64,000 nucleotides of DNA from CAZJWC01 sp964550125 (GCA_964550125.1 CAZJWC010000006.1:10039-74038); one strand, 5' to 3'; positions 51,095 through 60,729 are shown, numbered from the stretch's first letter. Numbers and translations: made by a program. The notes: a model not told the origin generated them from the sequence alone.

Positions 51095-52048
51095 TTAATC
51101 CTCCTTTTTGTCTAATGAAAGACCGTATGATTCCAATTTTTGAATAACCTCGTCTAACGACTTTCTACCAAGGTTACGAACTTTTAACATATCGTCCTCA
51201 CTCTTTTTAGTCAAGTCTTCAACGGTGTGAATATTTGCACGCTTTAAGCAGTTGTATGAACGGACAGATAAATCCATATCTTCAATAGCCATCGCAAGCA
51301 CTTGTTGATGTTTATCATCTTCATTTTTAACAAGGATATCCATTCCCTTAATGCTATCACTTAAATTTACGAATAAACCGATATGGTCTAGCATAATCTT
51401 TGCAGCCAAGGAAACGATTTCCTTACCTGAAAATGTTCCGTCAGTCCATACTTCAACGATAAGTTTATCCGAGTCAATTGATTGTCCGTGACGCACTGTT
51501 TCAACGTTATAGTTTACCTTTTTAACGGGTGTATATATTGAATCAATGGGGATATAATCAATCAATCCTGTTTTGTTATTATCAGCACCCTTATAACCTC
51601 TACCTCTACCAACGTATACGTCCAAATCTAACTTTCCGTCAGCATCTAGTGTACAGATATATTGGTCTTTATTGATAATTTCAACCTCTGCATCAGGTTC
51701 AAAGTCAGCAGCTGTTACTACGCAAGGTCCTTGTTTTTCAAGACGAATAACCTTCTTGAAATCTTTATCAGTTGTCGCAGTTGTGATTGCCAATGACTTT
51801 AAGTTCAAAATTATTTCAGCAACATCTTCCTTTACACCTTTAACTGCTGTAAATTCATGTTTTACTGAACCGTCATTAAACTTAATTCCTTGAACGGCTG
51901 CACCAGGCAAAGAGGATAAAAGTATTCTTCTTAAGCAATTGCCAATGGTAAGTCCAAAGCCTTTTTCTAGTGGTTCGCAAACTACTTTAGCATAACTTCT
52001 ATCTTCGTTTTCTTCCACCTCAATTTTAGGCATATCCATTTCTATCAT
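51095..52048 (-). CDS. rpoA: RNA polymerase subunit alpha
   Basis: A 317-residue alpha subunit: N-terminal dimer domain (GNCLRRILLSSLPGAAVQGI, residues about 37-56) and C-terminal domain (LSVRSYNCLKRANIHTVEDL, KVRNLGRKSLDEV) that contacts UP elements and regulators. AGGAGG upstream of the ATG. Confidence 0.98.
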   Translation of the reverse strand: MIEMDMPKIEVEENEDRSYAKVVCEPLEKGFGLTIGNCLRRILLSSLPGAAVQGIKFNDGSVKHEFTAVKGVKEDVAEIILNLKSLAITTATTDKDFKKVIRLEKQGPCVVTAADFEPDAEVEIINKDQYICTLDADGKLDLDVYVGRGRGYKGADNNKTGLIDYIPIDSIYTPVKKVNYNVETVRHGQSIDSDKLIVEVWTDGTFSGKEIVSLAAKIMLDHIGLFVNLSDSIKGMDILVKNEDDKHQQVLAMAIEDMDLSVRSYNCLKRANIHTVEDLTKKSEDDMLKVRNLGRKSLDEVIQKLESYGLSLDKKED

Positions 52049-52074
52049 AAGAATTTACCTCCTTTTACACTCTA

Positions 52075-52698
52075 TTATTTAGAGTACAATTCGACAATCA
52101 TATGTTCAGCGATTTGACTGTCAATATCTTCCCTTTGAGGAAGTGCTAAAATCTTTCCTTCTAACTTTTCAGGGTTGAATTCTAACCACTTGGGCATAGT
52201 TCCAACCTTCATAGTTTTGATTTGCTCAAAGTAGGCAATATTCTTTCTTGTTTCTTTAACTGCAATAACATCGCCTGCCTTGATAATCAATGAGGGAATA
52301 TTGCAATTTCTACCATTTACAGTGAAATGAGCATGGTTTACAAGTTGGCGTGCTTGGTTACGACTTACAGCAATACCCATCCTGTAAATAACATTATCTA
52401 GTCTTCTTTCCAATAAAGTAAGCATATTTTCACCGGTGATACCTTTCATTCTATCAGCCATTTCATAGTACTTTCTAAATTGACCTTCTTGTACACCATA
52501 AATTCTCTTTGTCTTTTGCTTTTCACGTAATTGTAGTCCGTATTCAGAAATTTTCTTTCTGCCAGCACCATGCTGTCCGGGAACAGTTGCTCTTCTATCA
52601 AAAGCACATTTTCCAGTATAACATCTATCGCCTTTCAAGAAAAGTTTTTGACCTTCTCTTCTACAAAGACGGCATTTTGCATCTCTATATGTTGCCAT
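52075..52698 (-). CDS. rpsD: 30S ribosomal protein S4 (zinc-type)
   Basis: A 207-residue uS4 with an N-terminal zinc module (CRLCRREGQKLFLKGDRCYTGKC) and S4 RNA-binding domain (QARQLVNHAHFTVNGR). In Firmicutes rpsD is often elsewhere, but in Clostridia it is in the alpha operon, as here. Confidence 0.97.
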   Translation of the reverse strand: MATYRDAKCRLCRREGQKLFLKGDRCYTGKCAFDRRATVPGQHGAGRKKISEYGLQLREKQKTKRIYGVQEGQFRKYYEMADRMKGITGENMLTLLERRLDNVIYRMGIAVSRNQARQLVNHAHFTVNGRNCNIPSLIIKAGDVIAVKETRKNIAYFEQIKTMKVGTMPKWLEFNPEKLEGKILALPQREDIDSQIAEHMIVELYSK

Positions 52699-52717
52699 TT
52701 ATCTTACTCTCCTTTTA

Positions 52718-53122
52718 TTATACTCTACGACGCTTGGGAGGTCTGCATCCATTATGAGGGATAGGTGATACATCAGTAATCATTGTTACTTCAATATCAC
52801 AGTTCGCTAATGCACGGATAGCAGATTCTCTACCAGAACCAGGACCTTTAACGAACACTTCAACACTTCTTAAACCGTGTTCTTTTGCTGCTCTTGCAGC
52901 AGTTTCTGAAGCTTGTTGCGCTGCGAAAGGAGTACTTTTTCTTGAGCCTTTAAAACCAAGGCTACCAGCACTTGACCAACTAATTACGTTACCGTTCATA
53001 TCAGTAATTGTAACTAATGTGTTGTTGAAAGAGGACTGAATGTGAACTTGGCCTTTATCAACTTTCTTTAATTCTTTACGTCTTTTTGTTGCAGTCTTTT
53101 TTGCTGCAGATTCATTTGCCAT
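52718..53122 (-). CDS. rpsK: 30S ribosomal protein S11
   Basis: A 134-residue uS11: HIQSSFNNTLVTITDMNGNV, GFKGSRKSTPFAAQ and the C-terminal PIPHNGCRPPKRRRV. Normal length, alpha operon. Confidence 0.98.
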   Translation of the reverse strand: MANESAAKKTATKRRKELKKVDKGQVHIQSSFNNTLVTITDMNGNVISWSSAGSLGFKGSRKSTPFAAQQASETAARAAKEHGLRSVEVFVKGPGSGRESAIRALANCDIEVTMITDVSPIPHNGCRPPKRRRV

Positions 53123-53143
53123 ATTTAGTTACCTCCTTCTCGA

Positions 53144-53515
53144 TTATACGCCTTTCTTCTTGGCTACTGTACGACGAGGACCTTTTCTTGTTCTCGCATT
53201 TCTCTTAGTAGATTGACCTCTTACAGGTAAACCTTTTCTATGACGGATACCTCTGTATGAAGCAATTTCCATCATTCTCTTGATGTTAAGGCTTACTTCC
53301 GAACGAAGTTCACCTTCAACAGTAATATTTTTGTCGATATATTCTCTTAATTTTGATACATCGTTTTCATCTAAATCTTTAACTCTTGTGTCAGGGTTGA
53401 TGCCTGTTTCCGCAAGAATCTTTTTTGAAGTAGTTAAACCGATACCATAAATATAGGTAAGACCGATTTCTACACGCTTTTCTCTGGGTAAATCCACACC
53501 GGCAATACGCGCCAT
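53144..53515 (-). CDS. rpsM: 30S ribosomal protein S13
   Basis: A 123-residue uS13: MARIAGVDLPREKRVEIGLT, YRGIRHRKGLPVRGQ and basic KGPRRTVAKKKG tail. Normal. Confidence 0.98.
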   Translation of the reverse strand: MARIAGVDLPREKRVEIGLTYIYGIGLTTSKKILAETGINPDTRVKDLDENDVSKLREYIDKNITVEGELRSEVSLNIKRMMEIASYRGIRHRKGLPVRGQSTKRNARTRKGPRRTVAKKKGV

Positions 53516-53626
53516 TGATTTTCAACCTCCGTTTTATAAATTTAATAAATTAGAAATTTTATATAAATTCGCATAGAGTAGAAAAAGTGGAAAATTTTGA
53601 TACTCTACTTGACATTATTTTTAAAA

Positions 53627-53743
53627 TTAACCTTGTCTTTGTTTGTGGTTTTTATTCTTTGAGCAAATAACCATTATTTTACCGTTTCTTTTAATTACCT
53701 TGCATTTATCACACATAGGTTTAACTGATGGTCTAACTTTCAT
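53627..53743 (-). CDS. rpmJ: 50S ribosomal protein L36 (zinc-type)
   Basis: A 38-residue protein starting MKVRPSVKPMCDKCKVIKR, with four zinc ligands (CDKC, C, H) and ending NKNHKQRQG. SD AGGAGG 8 bases before ATG at 53743. In the standard place between infA and rpsM. Confidence 0.97.
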   Translation of the reverse strand: MKVRPSVKPMCDKCKVIKRNGKIMVICSKNKNHKQRQG

Positions 53744-53834
53744 TGTTTCATCCTCCTGAAAATTTATGTTCGCTTGTCTATATTGCGAGAAATCTTGTGT
53801 TCGTATATAGTTGCATTTTTAATTTGACGCTTTA

Positions 53835-54056
53835 TTAACCTTTACTACGCCAAGTGATACGACCTTTAGTCAAATCGTAAGGACTCATTTCAAGTTTAAC
53901 TACATCGCCTTCAAGAATTCTTATATTATTTATTCTTAATTTGCCTGAAATGTAAGCAGTAATTACGTGACCATTGGAAAGTTCAATTTTAAATGTTGCG
54001 TTTGGAAGAGCCTCAATAACTTTTCCTTCTGCTTCAATTACATCGTCTTTGGACAC
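53835..54056 (-). CDS. infA: translation initiation factor IF-1
   Basis: A 73-residue OB-fold factor: MSKDDVIEAEGKVIEALPNA, GHVITAYISGKLRINNIRIL and SPYDLTKGRITWR. Located between the KOW gene and rpmJ. Confidence 0.97.
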   Translation of the reverse strand: MSKDDVIEAEGKVIEALPNATFKIELSNGHVITAYISGKLRINNIRILEGDVVKLEMSPYDLTKGRITWRSKG

Positions 54057-54095
54057 AATTATTCCTCCAATTTTTTTTGCAAGTTAACGCTTGCT

Positions 54096-54386
54096 CTATT
54101 TTATTTCAATTTCGCCATTGTTGTATGGCTTTAATGCTGAATATATTTCACTATCAAATAGTTGTTTTGATGCGTTAATCTTTTCAGCAATGCTTTCAAA
54201 TACTATATGATATAAACGTACATGTTTTAATTTTTTAAGTTTTGGCTTTTCAAGTCTTCTATAATTTCCGTCAACAATATAAATCGTATTGTCCAAATTA
54301 ACTTTATAAACTATAAAATATACGTCTTTATCTCTACCCATTAAGCTTTTACATAAAGCCCCAACAACAGGTTTTTCAACTTTCAT
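54096..54386 (-). CDS. KOW-domain RNA-binding protein
   Basis: A 96-residue protein with a KOW-like motif in its first 50 residues (VGALCKSLMGRDKDVYFIVY, IYIVDGNYRRLEKPKLKKLK). Proteins of this type, related to archaeal L14e, sit between map and infA in many Clostridia; their role is not known. AAGGT lies before the start. Confidence 0.82.
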   Translation of the reverse strand: MKVEKPVVGALCKSLMGRDKDVYFIVYKVNLDNTIYIVDGNYRRLEKPKLKKLKHVRLYHIVFESIAEKINASKQLFDSEIYSALKPYNNGEIEIK

Positions 54387-54410
54387 ACTTATACCTTCAA
54401 TAGTTTGTTT

Positions 54411-55157
54411 TTAAAGCGTTAAAACTTCAACGCCATCTTCAGTAATGAGAACAGTATTTTCATAGTGTGCAGAAGGCTTTCTATCTTTAGTTACGACCGT
54501 CCAGCCGTCTTTATCAACCTCTACGTCCTTCACGCCCATATTTATCATTGGTTCAATTGCCAAAGTCATACCAGCCTTAAGTCTTATGCCTGTCCCCATC
54601 TTCCCATAGTTTGGAACATTGGGGTCTTCGTGCATTTCTCTGCCGATACCATGTCCTACAAGCACTCTTACCACCGAATAGCCATTGCTTTCAGCGTGTT
54701 GCTGTATTTTTGCACCGATATCGTAAAGTGGAGTTCCTTGTCTTACATTTTCAATTCCTTTGAAAAAGCACTCCTCAGTTACCTTTACGAGTCTTTTCTT
54801 TTCCTCGTCAACATCTCCTATCAAAAATGTTCTTGTTGCATCTCCATGGTAACCGTTTTTGTTGACTACTATATCAACACTAACTATATCACCATCTTTG
54901 ATTATAACATCTTCGTTAGGAATTCCGTGAACGACTTGTTCATTGATTGAAATGCAAATGCTGTTGGGATAACCCTCATAGCCTAAACAAGAAGGTTCAG
55001 CCCCACACGACAAAATGTAATCGTAAGCCAATTTATCAACTTCAAGCGTTGTCATACCTGCTTTTATTCTCGTGCGAATAAACTCAAGGGTATCTCTTAC
55101 GATTTTGCAAGGCTCTCTCATCAATTCAATTTCTTTGGGTGTTTTAATATGAATCAT
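54411..55157 (-). CDS. map: methionine aminopeptidase type I
   Basis: A 248-residue enzyme that removes the N-terminal Met. Metal ligands are in DIVVNKNGYHGDATRTF (Asp pair), GHGIGREMHEDP (His) and IEPMINMG (Glu). Overlaps the adk stop by 4 bases. Confidence 0.97.
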   Translation of the reverse strand: MIHIKTPKEIELMREPCKIVRDTLEFIRTRIKAGMTTLEVDKLAYDYILSCGAEPSCLGYEGYPNSICISINEQVVHGIPNEDVIIKDGDIVSVDIVVNKNGYHGDATRTFLIGDVDEEKKRLVKVTEECFFKGIENVRQGTPLYDIGAKIQQHAESNGYSVVRVLVGHGIGREMHEDPNVPNYGKMGTGIRLKAGMTLAIEPMINMGVKDVEVDKDGWTVVTKDRKPSAHYENTVLITEDGVEVLTL

Positions 55158-55780
55158 AGTTTGTTTAGTTCTTTTTGAATATTTTCAAAAACTTTATCTA
55201 TTTCACCTACACCGTCTATATTGATTATTACACCTTTTTTTGTGTAGTAGTCAATTAAGGGTTCAGTTTGTTCGCTATATACTGACAACCTTGAAGAAAC
55301 AGTATCTTCGTTATCGTCCTTTCTTTGAATTAACTCGCCACCACAAAGGTTACAAGTTGTTTTTCCGTTTAAAAAATCAATATGAAAACTTTCTCCACAC
55401 TTGCCACAAACACGTCTACCACAAAGTCTTGCCATTAGCAACGACAAATCTACATTTATGTTTATAACTGCATCGACCTTTGAAAATTTATCTAAAAGTT
55501 CGGCTTGTGCGACATTTCTAGGAAAACCGTCTAGCAAATATCCATTTTCACAGTCCTTTTCGCAAAGTCTGTTTTTTACGATATCGCAAGTAACCTCATC
55601 AGGTACTAACTTGCCAGCATCAATATACGATTTAGCAAGCATACCAATTTCGGTTTGGTTTTTAATGTTTTCACGAAATATATCTCCCGTTGAAATATGA
55701 GGAAGTTTATACTCATTAGAAATTTTGGTTGCCTGAGTGCCTTTGCCTGCACCAGGAGCACCTAAAAGTATTATATTCAT
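55154..55780 (-). CDS. adk: adenylate kinase (zinc lid)
   Basis: A 208-residue kinase: P-loop GAPGAGKGTQ near the start, then DGFPRNVAQAE, and a zinc lid with CGKCGE and CNLCGG. Overlaps map by 4 bases. Confidence 0.97.
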   Translation of the reverse strand: MNIILLGAPGAGKGTQATKISNEYKLPHISTGDIFRENIKNQTEIGMLAKSYIDAGKLVPDEVTCDIVKNRLCEKDCENGYLLDGFPRNVAQAELLDKFSKVDAVININVDLSLLMARLCGRRVCGKCGESFHIDFLNGKTTCNLCGGELIQRKDDNEDTVSSRLSVYSEQTEPLIDYYTKKGVIINIDGVGEIDKVFENIQKELNKL

Positions 55781-55813
55781 AATAACCTTCTATTTAAATC
55801 ATTTAGTTTATCC

Positions 55814-55841
55814 AGTTGTTGCATGCAAGCATACAACAACT
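55814..55841. repeat. long hairpin in the secY-adk gap
   Basis: AGTTGTTGCATGC faces GCATACAACAACT (one mismatch). No T-run follows on the minus strand, so it is not a classical terminator; it may be a processing site or stabiliser between secY and adk. Confidence 0.6.
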
Positions 55842-55854
55842 AGTTAACTTTATC

Positions 55855-57171
55855 TTATTTTAAGAATCCCTTATAATTTCTCATCATCAATTGTGATTCA
55901 AGTTGTTTATTAAATTCAAGGGCAACCGATACAATAATTAGTAGACCTGTTGCAGAGAATACTGAAACTAATTGTGATGATGAACCTAATACCAACGCAA
56001 ATATAAGCGAAGGAAGGAAGGCTACTAATGCTAAATAAATAGCACCAAATAAAGTAATTCTGTTTGAAATCTTCTTTAAGTAATCTGCCGTGGGTTTACC
56101 AGGACGAATACCTTGAATAAATCCACCGTTGCTTTGGATATTTTTTGAAATATCTTCAGGATTGAAAGATATTTGAGCATAGAAGAACGAGAAACCGAAA
56201 ATCAATAAACTCAATACCAAAACATAAGCCCAAGTACCTTGACTAAAGTTTGTAGACCACCATGTTGATGCACTACTGTTTGGCCAGAACAAGTTCATAA
56301 TCATACCAGGGAAACTGATGATTGCATAAGCAAAGATTAAAGGCATTACGCCTCCAGCAGAAATTTTGATGGGAATCACTGAAGATTGACCACCGTACAT
56401 CTTTCTACCTTTAACTTGTTTAGCATATTGAACGGGAACTCTCCTTTCAGCCAAATCAACAAGCACGATTAAAGCAAAGATAACTACTGCTAAAGCAATA
56501 AATCCTATTACTTCATACAAGCCTGACATATCTGTTGAAGTAATACCACTCAATACTTCAATGATTGTGCTACCAGCAGTTGAAATTAAACCAACAAAGA
56601 TGATTAGCGAAATACCATTACCGATACCATAATCAGTAATTCTATCACCAAACCACATTGTGATACAAGCACCTGCAGTAAACACAATAGTAATTACAAC
56701 ATAAGCAAGCCAAGTTTGGTTAAAGAAGAAGTTTAATCTTAAAGCGCTATCCCCTGCTTCTGTTTGAGTATTTTGGAAAATAGCAACTGTACCGATTGAT
56801 TGAACTATAGCAAGAATAACCATAATTACTTTTGTAATGTTACTGATTTTCTTCTTGCCTTCTTCACCTTGTTTAGACAAAGCCTCAAGGCTAGGTATAC
56901 CAACACACAATAATTGAACGATAATTGATGCGTTAATATAAGGGCTTATACCCAAAGCGAAAATTGTTCCGTTTTCCAACGACTGTCCCGTAATGCTGTT
57001 TAATAACGCAAAAAAGTCGTTACCTTCAAGTATACTTGAAATGGCTATGGGATTCAATCCAGGAACGGGTATAAAACAACACAACCTAAAAGCCAACAAA
57101 ATCAAAAGTGTTATTATTAACTTTTTTCTAATTTCAGGGACTTTAAAGGCATTTTTAAATGTTTCAAACAT
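55855..57171 (-). CDS. secY: protein translocase subunit SecY
   Basis: A 438-residue channel protein with ten membrane segments. Typical features: FIPVPGLNP near residue 33, ALGISPYINASIIVQLL (about 73-89), and QFAKQVKGRKM-like QYAKQVKGRKMYGGQSS cytoplasmic loop. Follows rplO. Confidence 0.97.
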   Translation of the reverse strand: MFETFKNAFKVPEIRKKLIITLLILLAFRLCCFIPVPGLNPIAISSILEGNDFFALLNSITGQSLENGTIFALGISPYINASIIVQLLCVGIPSLEALSKQGEEGKKKISNITKVIMVILAIVQSIGTVAIFQNTQTEAGDSALRLNFFFNQTWLAYVVITIVFTAGACITMWFGDRITDYGIGNGISLIIFVGLISTAGSTIIEVLSGITSTDMSGLYEVIGFIALAVVIFALIVLVDLAERRVPVQYAKQVKGRKMYGGQSSVIPIKISAGGVMPLIFAYAIISFPGMIMNLFWPNSSASTWWSTNFSQGTWAYVLVLSLLIFGFSFFYAQISFNPEDISKNIQSNGGFIQGIRPGKPTADYLKKISNRITLFGAIYLALVAFLPSLIFALVLGSSSQLVSVFSATGLLIIVSVALEFNKQLESQLMMRNYKGFLK

Positions 57172-57204
57172 CTTAACCTCTCATTTTCGTGCAGATAGTA
57201 GAAA

Positions 57205-57654
57205 TTATAAAATTTCTACTTTTCCGCCCGCCTTTTCAATAGCAGTTTTTGCTGATTCAGTAAACTTTGCTGCTTTGATAGTCAATGCAACTTTTAATTC
57301 GCCTGAACCTAATACTTTAAGACCAGCATTGTCCTTAACTGACTTTGCCAAGCCATTTGTCATAACGTAATCATAGTCAACAACTGTTCCTGCAGGAACG
57401 TTATTAAGTTGACCTAAATTAACAATAACATATTCCTTTCTAAAGTTTGCATTATTGAAACCTCTTTTAGGAATTCTTCTGTGTAAAGGCATTTGACCAC
57501 CTTCAAATCCAGGACGAACGCCACCACCACTTCTAGCCCATTGACCTTTATGGCCTTTGCCTGATGTTTTACCTAGACCTGAACCAATACCTCTACCAAG
57601 TCTTTTAGAAGAAGTCTTTGCACCCTCTGCGGGTTGAATAGTATCTATTCTCAT
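57205..57654 (-). CDS. rplO: 50S ribosomal protein L15
   Basis: A 149-residue uL15: GRGIGSGLGKTSGKGHKGQ, GFEGGQMPLHRRIPKRGF. Start overlaps the rpmD stop (ATGA). Normal. Confidence 0.97.
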   Translation of the reverse strand: MRIDTIQPAEGAKTSSKRLGRGIGSGLGKTSGKGHKGQWARSGGGVRPGFEGGQMPLHRRIPKRGFNNANFRKEYVIVNLGQLNNVPAGTVVDYDYVMTNGLAKSVKDNAGLKVLGSGELKVALTIKAAKFTESAKTAIEKAGGKVEIL

Positions 57655-57851
57655 TTCGTTGCTCCTCCTTTCTTAACAGGTTCTACTTTGATTAAGTGAT
57701 TCACTTTGGCAATCATACCATTGATTGTTGCACAATCTTCGTGAATTTTTTCATCTCTTATTTTCTTTAAACCTAATGCTGCAACTGTTGCCTTTTGGCT
57801 TTCAGTTGAACCAATAGTGCTTTTTACTAATGTAACTTTAATTTTAGCCAT
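57651..57851 (-). CDS. rpmD: 50S ribosomal protein L30
   Basis: A 66-residue uL30 (IKVTLVKSTIGSTESQKATV, HEDCATINGMIAKVNHL), coupled to rplO. Confidence 0.95.
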   Translation of the reverse strand: MAKIKVTLVKSTIGSTESQKATVAALGLKKIRDEKIHEDCATINGMIAKVNHLIKVEPVKKGGATK

Positions 57852-57861
57852 TTTAATCCTC

Positions 57862-58383
57862 CTAGCCTAAAATTTCAGTAACGCTCTTACCACGAACTGC
57901 GGCAATTTGCTCTGCTGTTTTAAGCTCATCAAGACCAGCAATAACTGCCTTAACCATATTGATAGGATTTGTAGTACCATGAGATTTTGTTCTAATATCC
58001 TTGATACCTGCGGCTTCCATAACCAAACGAACGGGACCACCAGCGATAACACCAGTACCTTTTGAAGCAGGAATCATAAGTACAGAACCTCTGCCAAACT
58101 TACCTACTACTTCATGAGGGATACTTGTTTCAAGCATGTTAATTTTGTGCATATTTCTCTTTGCTTGAGCAGTTGCCTTGTCGATTGCTTCGGGAACTTC
58201 TGCTGCCTTACCAATACCACAGCCTACTGAACCTTTTCCGTCTCCAATTACTACCAACGCTGCAAAACGCATATTTCTACCGCCTTTTACAACCTTTGTT
58301 ACTCTATTTACTTGAATTAGTTTTTTGATGAGACCGTCGTTTTCTTCTTGTCTTCTTTGAGGTCTATTGTTTTCTTTTTCCAT
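57862..58383 (-). CDS. rpsE: 30S ribosomal protein S5
   Basis: A 173-residue uS5 with LIQVNRVTKVVKGGRNMRF and GVIAGGPVRLVMEAAGI. I chose ATG 58383, 9 bases after GGAG; a TTG six bases earlier is only 3 bases from the SD. Confidence 0.96.
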   Translation of the reverse strand: MEKENNRPQRRQEENDGLIKKLIQVNRVTKVVKGGRNMRFAALVVIGDGKGSVGCGIGKAAEVPEAIDKATAQAKRNMHKINMLETSIPHEVVGKFGRGSVLMIPASKGTGVIAGGPVRLVMEAAGIKDIRTKSHGTTNPINMVKAVIAGLDELKTAEQIAAVRGKSVTEILG

Positions 58384-58398
58384 TATCAATATCTCCTT

Positions 58399-58767
58399 TT
58401 AGAAATTAAGACCAGCGTCTCTTGCGCCGTCTGCAACACTCTTTACACGGCCTGTGTAAATGTATCCGCCTCTATCAAAAACAACTGATTTAATGCCTTT
58501 ATCTAGAGCCTTTTTAGCAACTGTTTCGCCAACTAATTTAGCGGCTTCAGATTTAGTTAAAGATGCAACTTTGTCCTTAACACCCTTTTCCATTGTAGAT
58601 GCTGAAACCAATGTTACGCCTTTAACATCATCAATAACTTGGGCGTAGATGTGGTTCAAACTTCTATAAACACAAAGTCTAGGTCTGTCAGCAGTGCCTG
58701 AAATCTTTTTTCTTACTCTAGCGTGTCTTTTAACTCTATCTTCATTTTTATCAATTTTAGAAATCAT
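58399..58767 (-). CDS. rplR: 50S ribosomal protein L18
   Basis: A 122-residue uL18, 5S rRNA-binding: KKISGTADRPRLCVYRSLNH and FDRGGYIYTGRVKSVADGAR. Normal. Confidence 0.97.
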   Translation of the reverse strand: MISKIDKNEDRVKRHARVRKKISGTADRPRLCVYRSLNHIYAQVIDDVKGVTLVSASTMEKGVKDKVASLTKSEAAKLVGETVAKKALDKGIKSVVFDRGGYIYTGRVKSVADGARDAGLNF

Positions 58768-58778
58768 ATCAACGCTCC

Positions 58779-59318
58779 TTATTTACCAGCAGTCTTGCCT
58801 TCTTTACGCTCGATTACTTCATCTGAATAATGAATACCATAACCGTGGTAAGGTTCAGGCTTTCTTGCTGAACGAATTTTAGCAGCCATCAAACCAACTT
58901 CAACCTTGTCAATACCTGAAACTGTAACTTCAGTAATTGTAGGTGCGTCCAATTTGATTGTGTCTGTATCTGTAAACTCTACAGTGTGGCTTAAACCAAG
59001 GTTCATAACTAACTTGTTACCTTGCTTTTGAGCCTTATAACCTACGCCACAGATAACCAAAGTCTTTTTAAATCCTTCAGTTACACCTGTAACCATATTT
59101 TGTAATAATGCTCTGTAAAGTCCATGTTTTGCTCTTACTTCTGCAACATCTGAACTTCTTGTTAGAGTTGCTTGTCCGTTTTCGATTGAAATTGTGATTG
59201 ATGAATCAACGGGTTGAGTTAAAGTTCCTTTAGGTCCTTTAACTGTCATTACGTTATCTTTAACTTCTACCGTAACTCCTGCAGGGATAACTACAGGTAA
59301 CTTACCTATTCTTGACAT
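58779..59318 (-). CDS. rplF: 50S ribosomal protein L6
   Basis: A 179-residue uL6: MSRIGKLPVVIPAGVTVEVK, GVGYKAQKQGNKLVMNLG and RKPEPYHGYGIHYSDEV. Normal. Confidence 0.98.
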   Translation of the reverse strand: MSRIGKLPVVIPAGVTVEVKDNVMTVKGPKGTLTQPVDSSITISIENGQATLTRSSDVAEVRAKHGLYRALLQNMVTGVTEGFKKTLVICGVGYKAQKQGNKLVMNLGLSHTVEFTDTDTIKLDAPTITEVTVSGIDKVEVGLMAAKIRSARKPEPYHGYGIHYSDEVIERKEGKTAGK

Positions 59319-59331
59319 AAATTACCTCCTA

Positions 59332-59721
59332 TTACCAGATTGCGCAAAGCACTTCACCGCCAACGCCGGCTTGTCTTGCTTGCTTATCTGTCATAATTCC
59401 CTTGGAAGTAGATACTATTGCAATACCTAGACCGCCAAGTACTTTGGGTAAATCTGCTGTTGATGCGTAATTTCTTAATCCAGGTTTAGAAATTCTCTTT
59501 AAACCAGAGATAACTGACTTTTTATCAACATACTTCAATGTGATATTGATTTTTCCGTTTAAACCATCTTCTATAATCTTTACATCATTTACATAACCTT
59601 CAGAAAGCAATACGTTTGCGATTGACTTTTTGATGTTAGATGCAGGGATTTCCACTTGTTCGTGATTTGATTTTATTGCATTTCTAATGCGAGTTAGCAT
59701 ATCTGCTATAGGGTCTGTCAT
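59332..59721 (-). CDS. rpsH: 30S ribosomal protein S8
   Basis: A 129-residue uS8 starting MTDPIADMLTRIRNAIKS and ending VGGEVLCAIW. ATG 59721 lies 6 bases after AGGAGG; a longer in-frame start would lie inside rpsZ. Confidence 0.97.
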   Translation of the reverse strand: MTDPIADMLTRIRNAIKSNHEQVEIPASNIKKSIANVLLSEGYVNDVKIIEDGLNGKINITLKYVDKKSVISGLKRISKPGLRNYASTADLPKVLGGLGIAIVSTSKGIMTDKQARQAGVGGEVLCAIW

Positions 59722-59734
59722 AATATACCTCCTC

Positions 59735-59920
59735 TTACCAACTAGCCTTTTTAACGCCGGGGATTTCACCCTTGTACGCTAAATTTCTAAAACAAATACG
59801 GCAGATGCCATACTTACGAAGCACTGAGTGAGGTCTTCCACAAATAGAACACCTTGTGTATGCTCTTGTGGAAAATTTAGGCGCTCTTTGTTGTTTTATA
59901 ATCATTGATTTTTTTGCCAT
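59735..59920 (-). CDS. rpsZ: 30S ribosomal protein S14 type Z
   Basis: A 61-residue zinc-type uS14 with CSICGRPHSVLRKYGICRIC as zinc module. Normal. Confidence 0.98.
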   Translation of the reverse strand: MAKKSMIIKQQRAPKFSTRAYTRCSICGRPHSVLRKYGICRICFRNLAYKGEIPGVKKASW

Positions 59921-59931
59921 GATAATTCTCC

Positions 59932-60729
59932 TTATTTAGCCGCGAAAGGCATTCCCATCGCTCTAAGAAGCTCTCTTGCTTCTTCATCAGTTTTAGCAGT
60001 TGTTACGAAACAAATATCATAACCTCTGATTTTTTCTACTTGGTCGTAAGAAATTTCAGGGAAGATTAATTGTTCTTTAACGCCTAGTGCGTAGTTACCT
60101 CTACCGTCAAATGAATTAAGACTTACACCTCTAAAATCTCTAACTCTAGGAAGTGCGATTGATACGAATTTATCAAAGAAATCGTACATTTGTTTTTGAC
60201 GTAGAGTTACTTTTAAACCGATATTCATCCCTTGTCTAATCTTGAAGTTTGCAACTGCCTTCTTTGCTTGAGTAAATACGGGCTTTTGACCAGCGATTAA
60301 CTTCAATTCATCATGAGCGATTTGCATACTCTTTGCGTTATCTTTAATATCGCCAAGACCAGCATTGATTACGATTTTAACCAACTTGGGAACTTCGTTT
60401 ATGTTACTGTAATTGAATTTCTTAACTAGGTAAGGAACAACTTCAGTTTCATATTGCTTCTTAACTCTGCTATTGTATACCTTTTCAACTGCAGGCTTTG
60501 TTGCCTTTTTAGTTGCAGGTTTTGCTTCTGCTGTTGCTTCAGCCTTTTTAGCAGTAGTTTTTGTAGTTGTTGTTTTTGTAGTTTTAGAAGCGGTAGCCTT
60601 TGTAGTACTACTAGTCTTTGCTGTACTCGCTTTTGCTGTTGTAGTCTTTGCAGTAGTTTTCTTTTCTGCTTTGACTTCTGTCGCACTAGCCTCTTCTACA
60701 CTAGTTTCTGTATCTTTTTTAGTTGCCAT
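59932..60729 (-). CDS. rplE: 50S ribosomal protein L5 with long low-complexity N-terminal extension
   Basis: A 265-residue protein. Residues 86-265 are a complete uL5 (RVKKQYETEVVPYLVKKF, VPKLVKIVINAGLGD) that anchors 5S rRNA; the usual length is about 180. The first 85 residues are Lys/Thr/Ala-rich with repeated TAKT/TTAK-like units and few other residues, likely disordered. The ATG at 60729 has GGAGG 9 bases upstream and no other good start lies near residue 86, so the extension is probably translated. The preceding gene, rplX, has a similar C-terminal tail. Confidence 0.93.
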   Translation of the reverse strand: MATKKDTETSVEEASATEVKAEKKTTAKTTTAKASTAKTSSTTKATASKTTKTTTTKTTAKKAEATAEAKPATKKATKPAVEKVYNSRVKKQYETEVVPYLVKKFNYSNINEVPKLVKIVINAGLGDIKDNAKSMQIAHDELKLIAGQKPVFTQAKKAVANFKIRQGMNIGLKVTLRQKQMYDFFDKFVSIALPRVRDFRGVSLNSFDGRGNYALGVKEQLIFPEISYDQVEKIRGYDICFVTTAKTDEEARELLRAMGMPFAAK

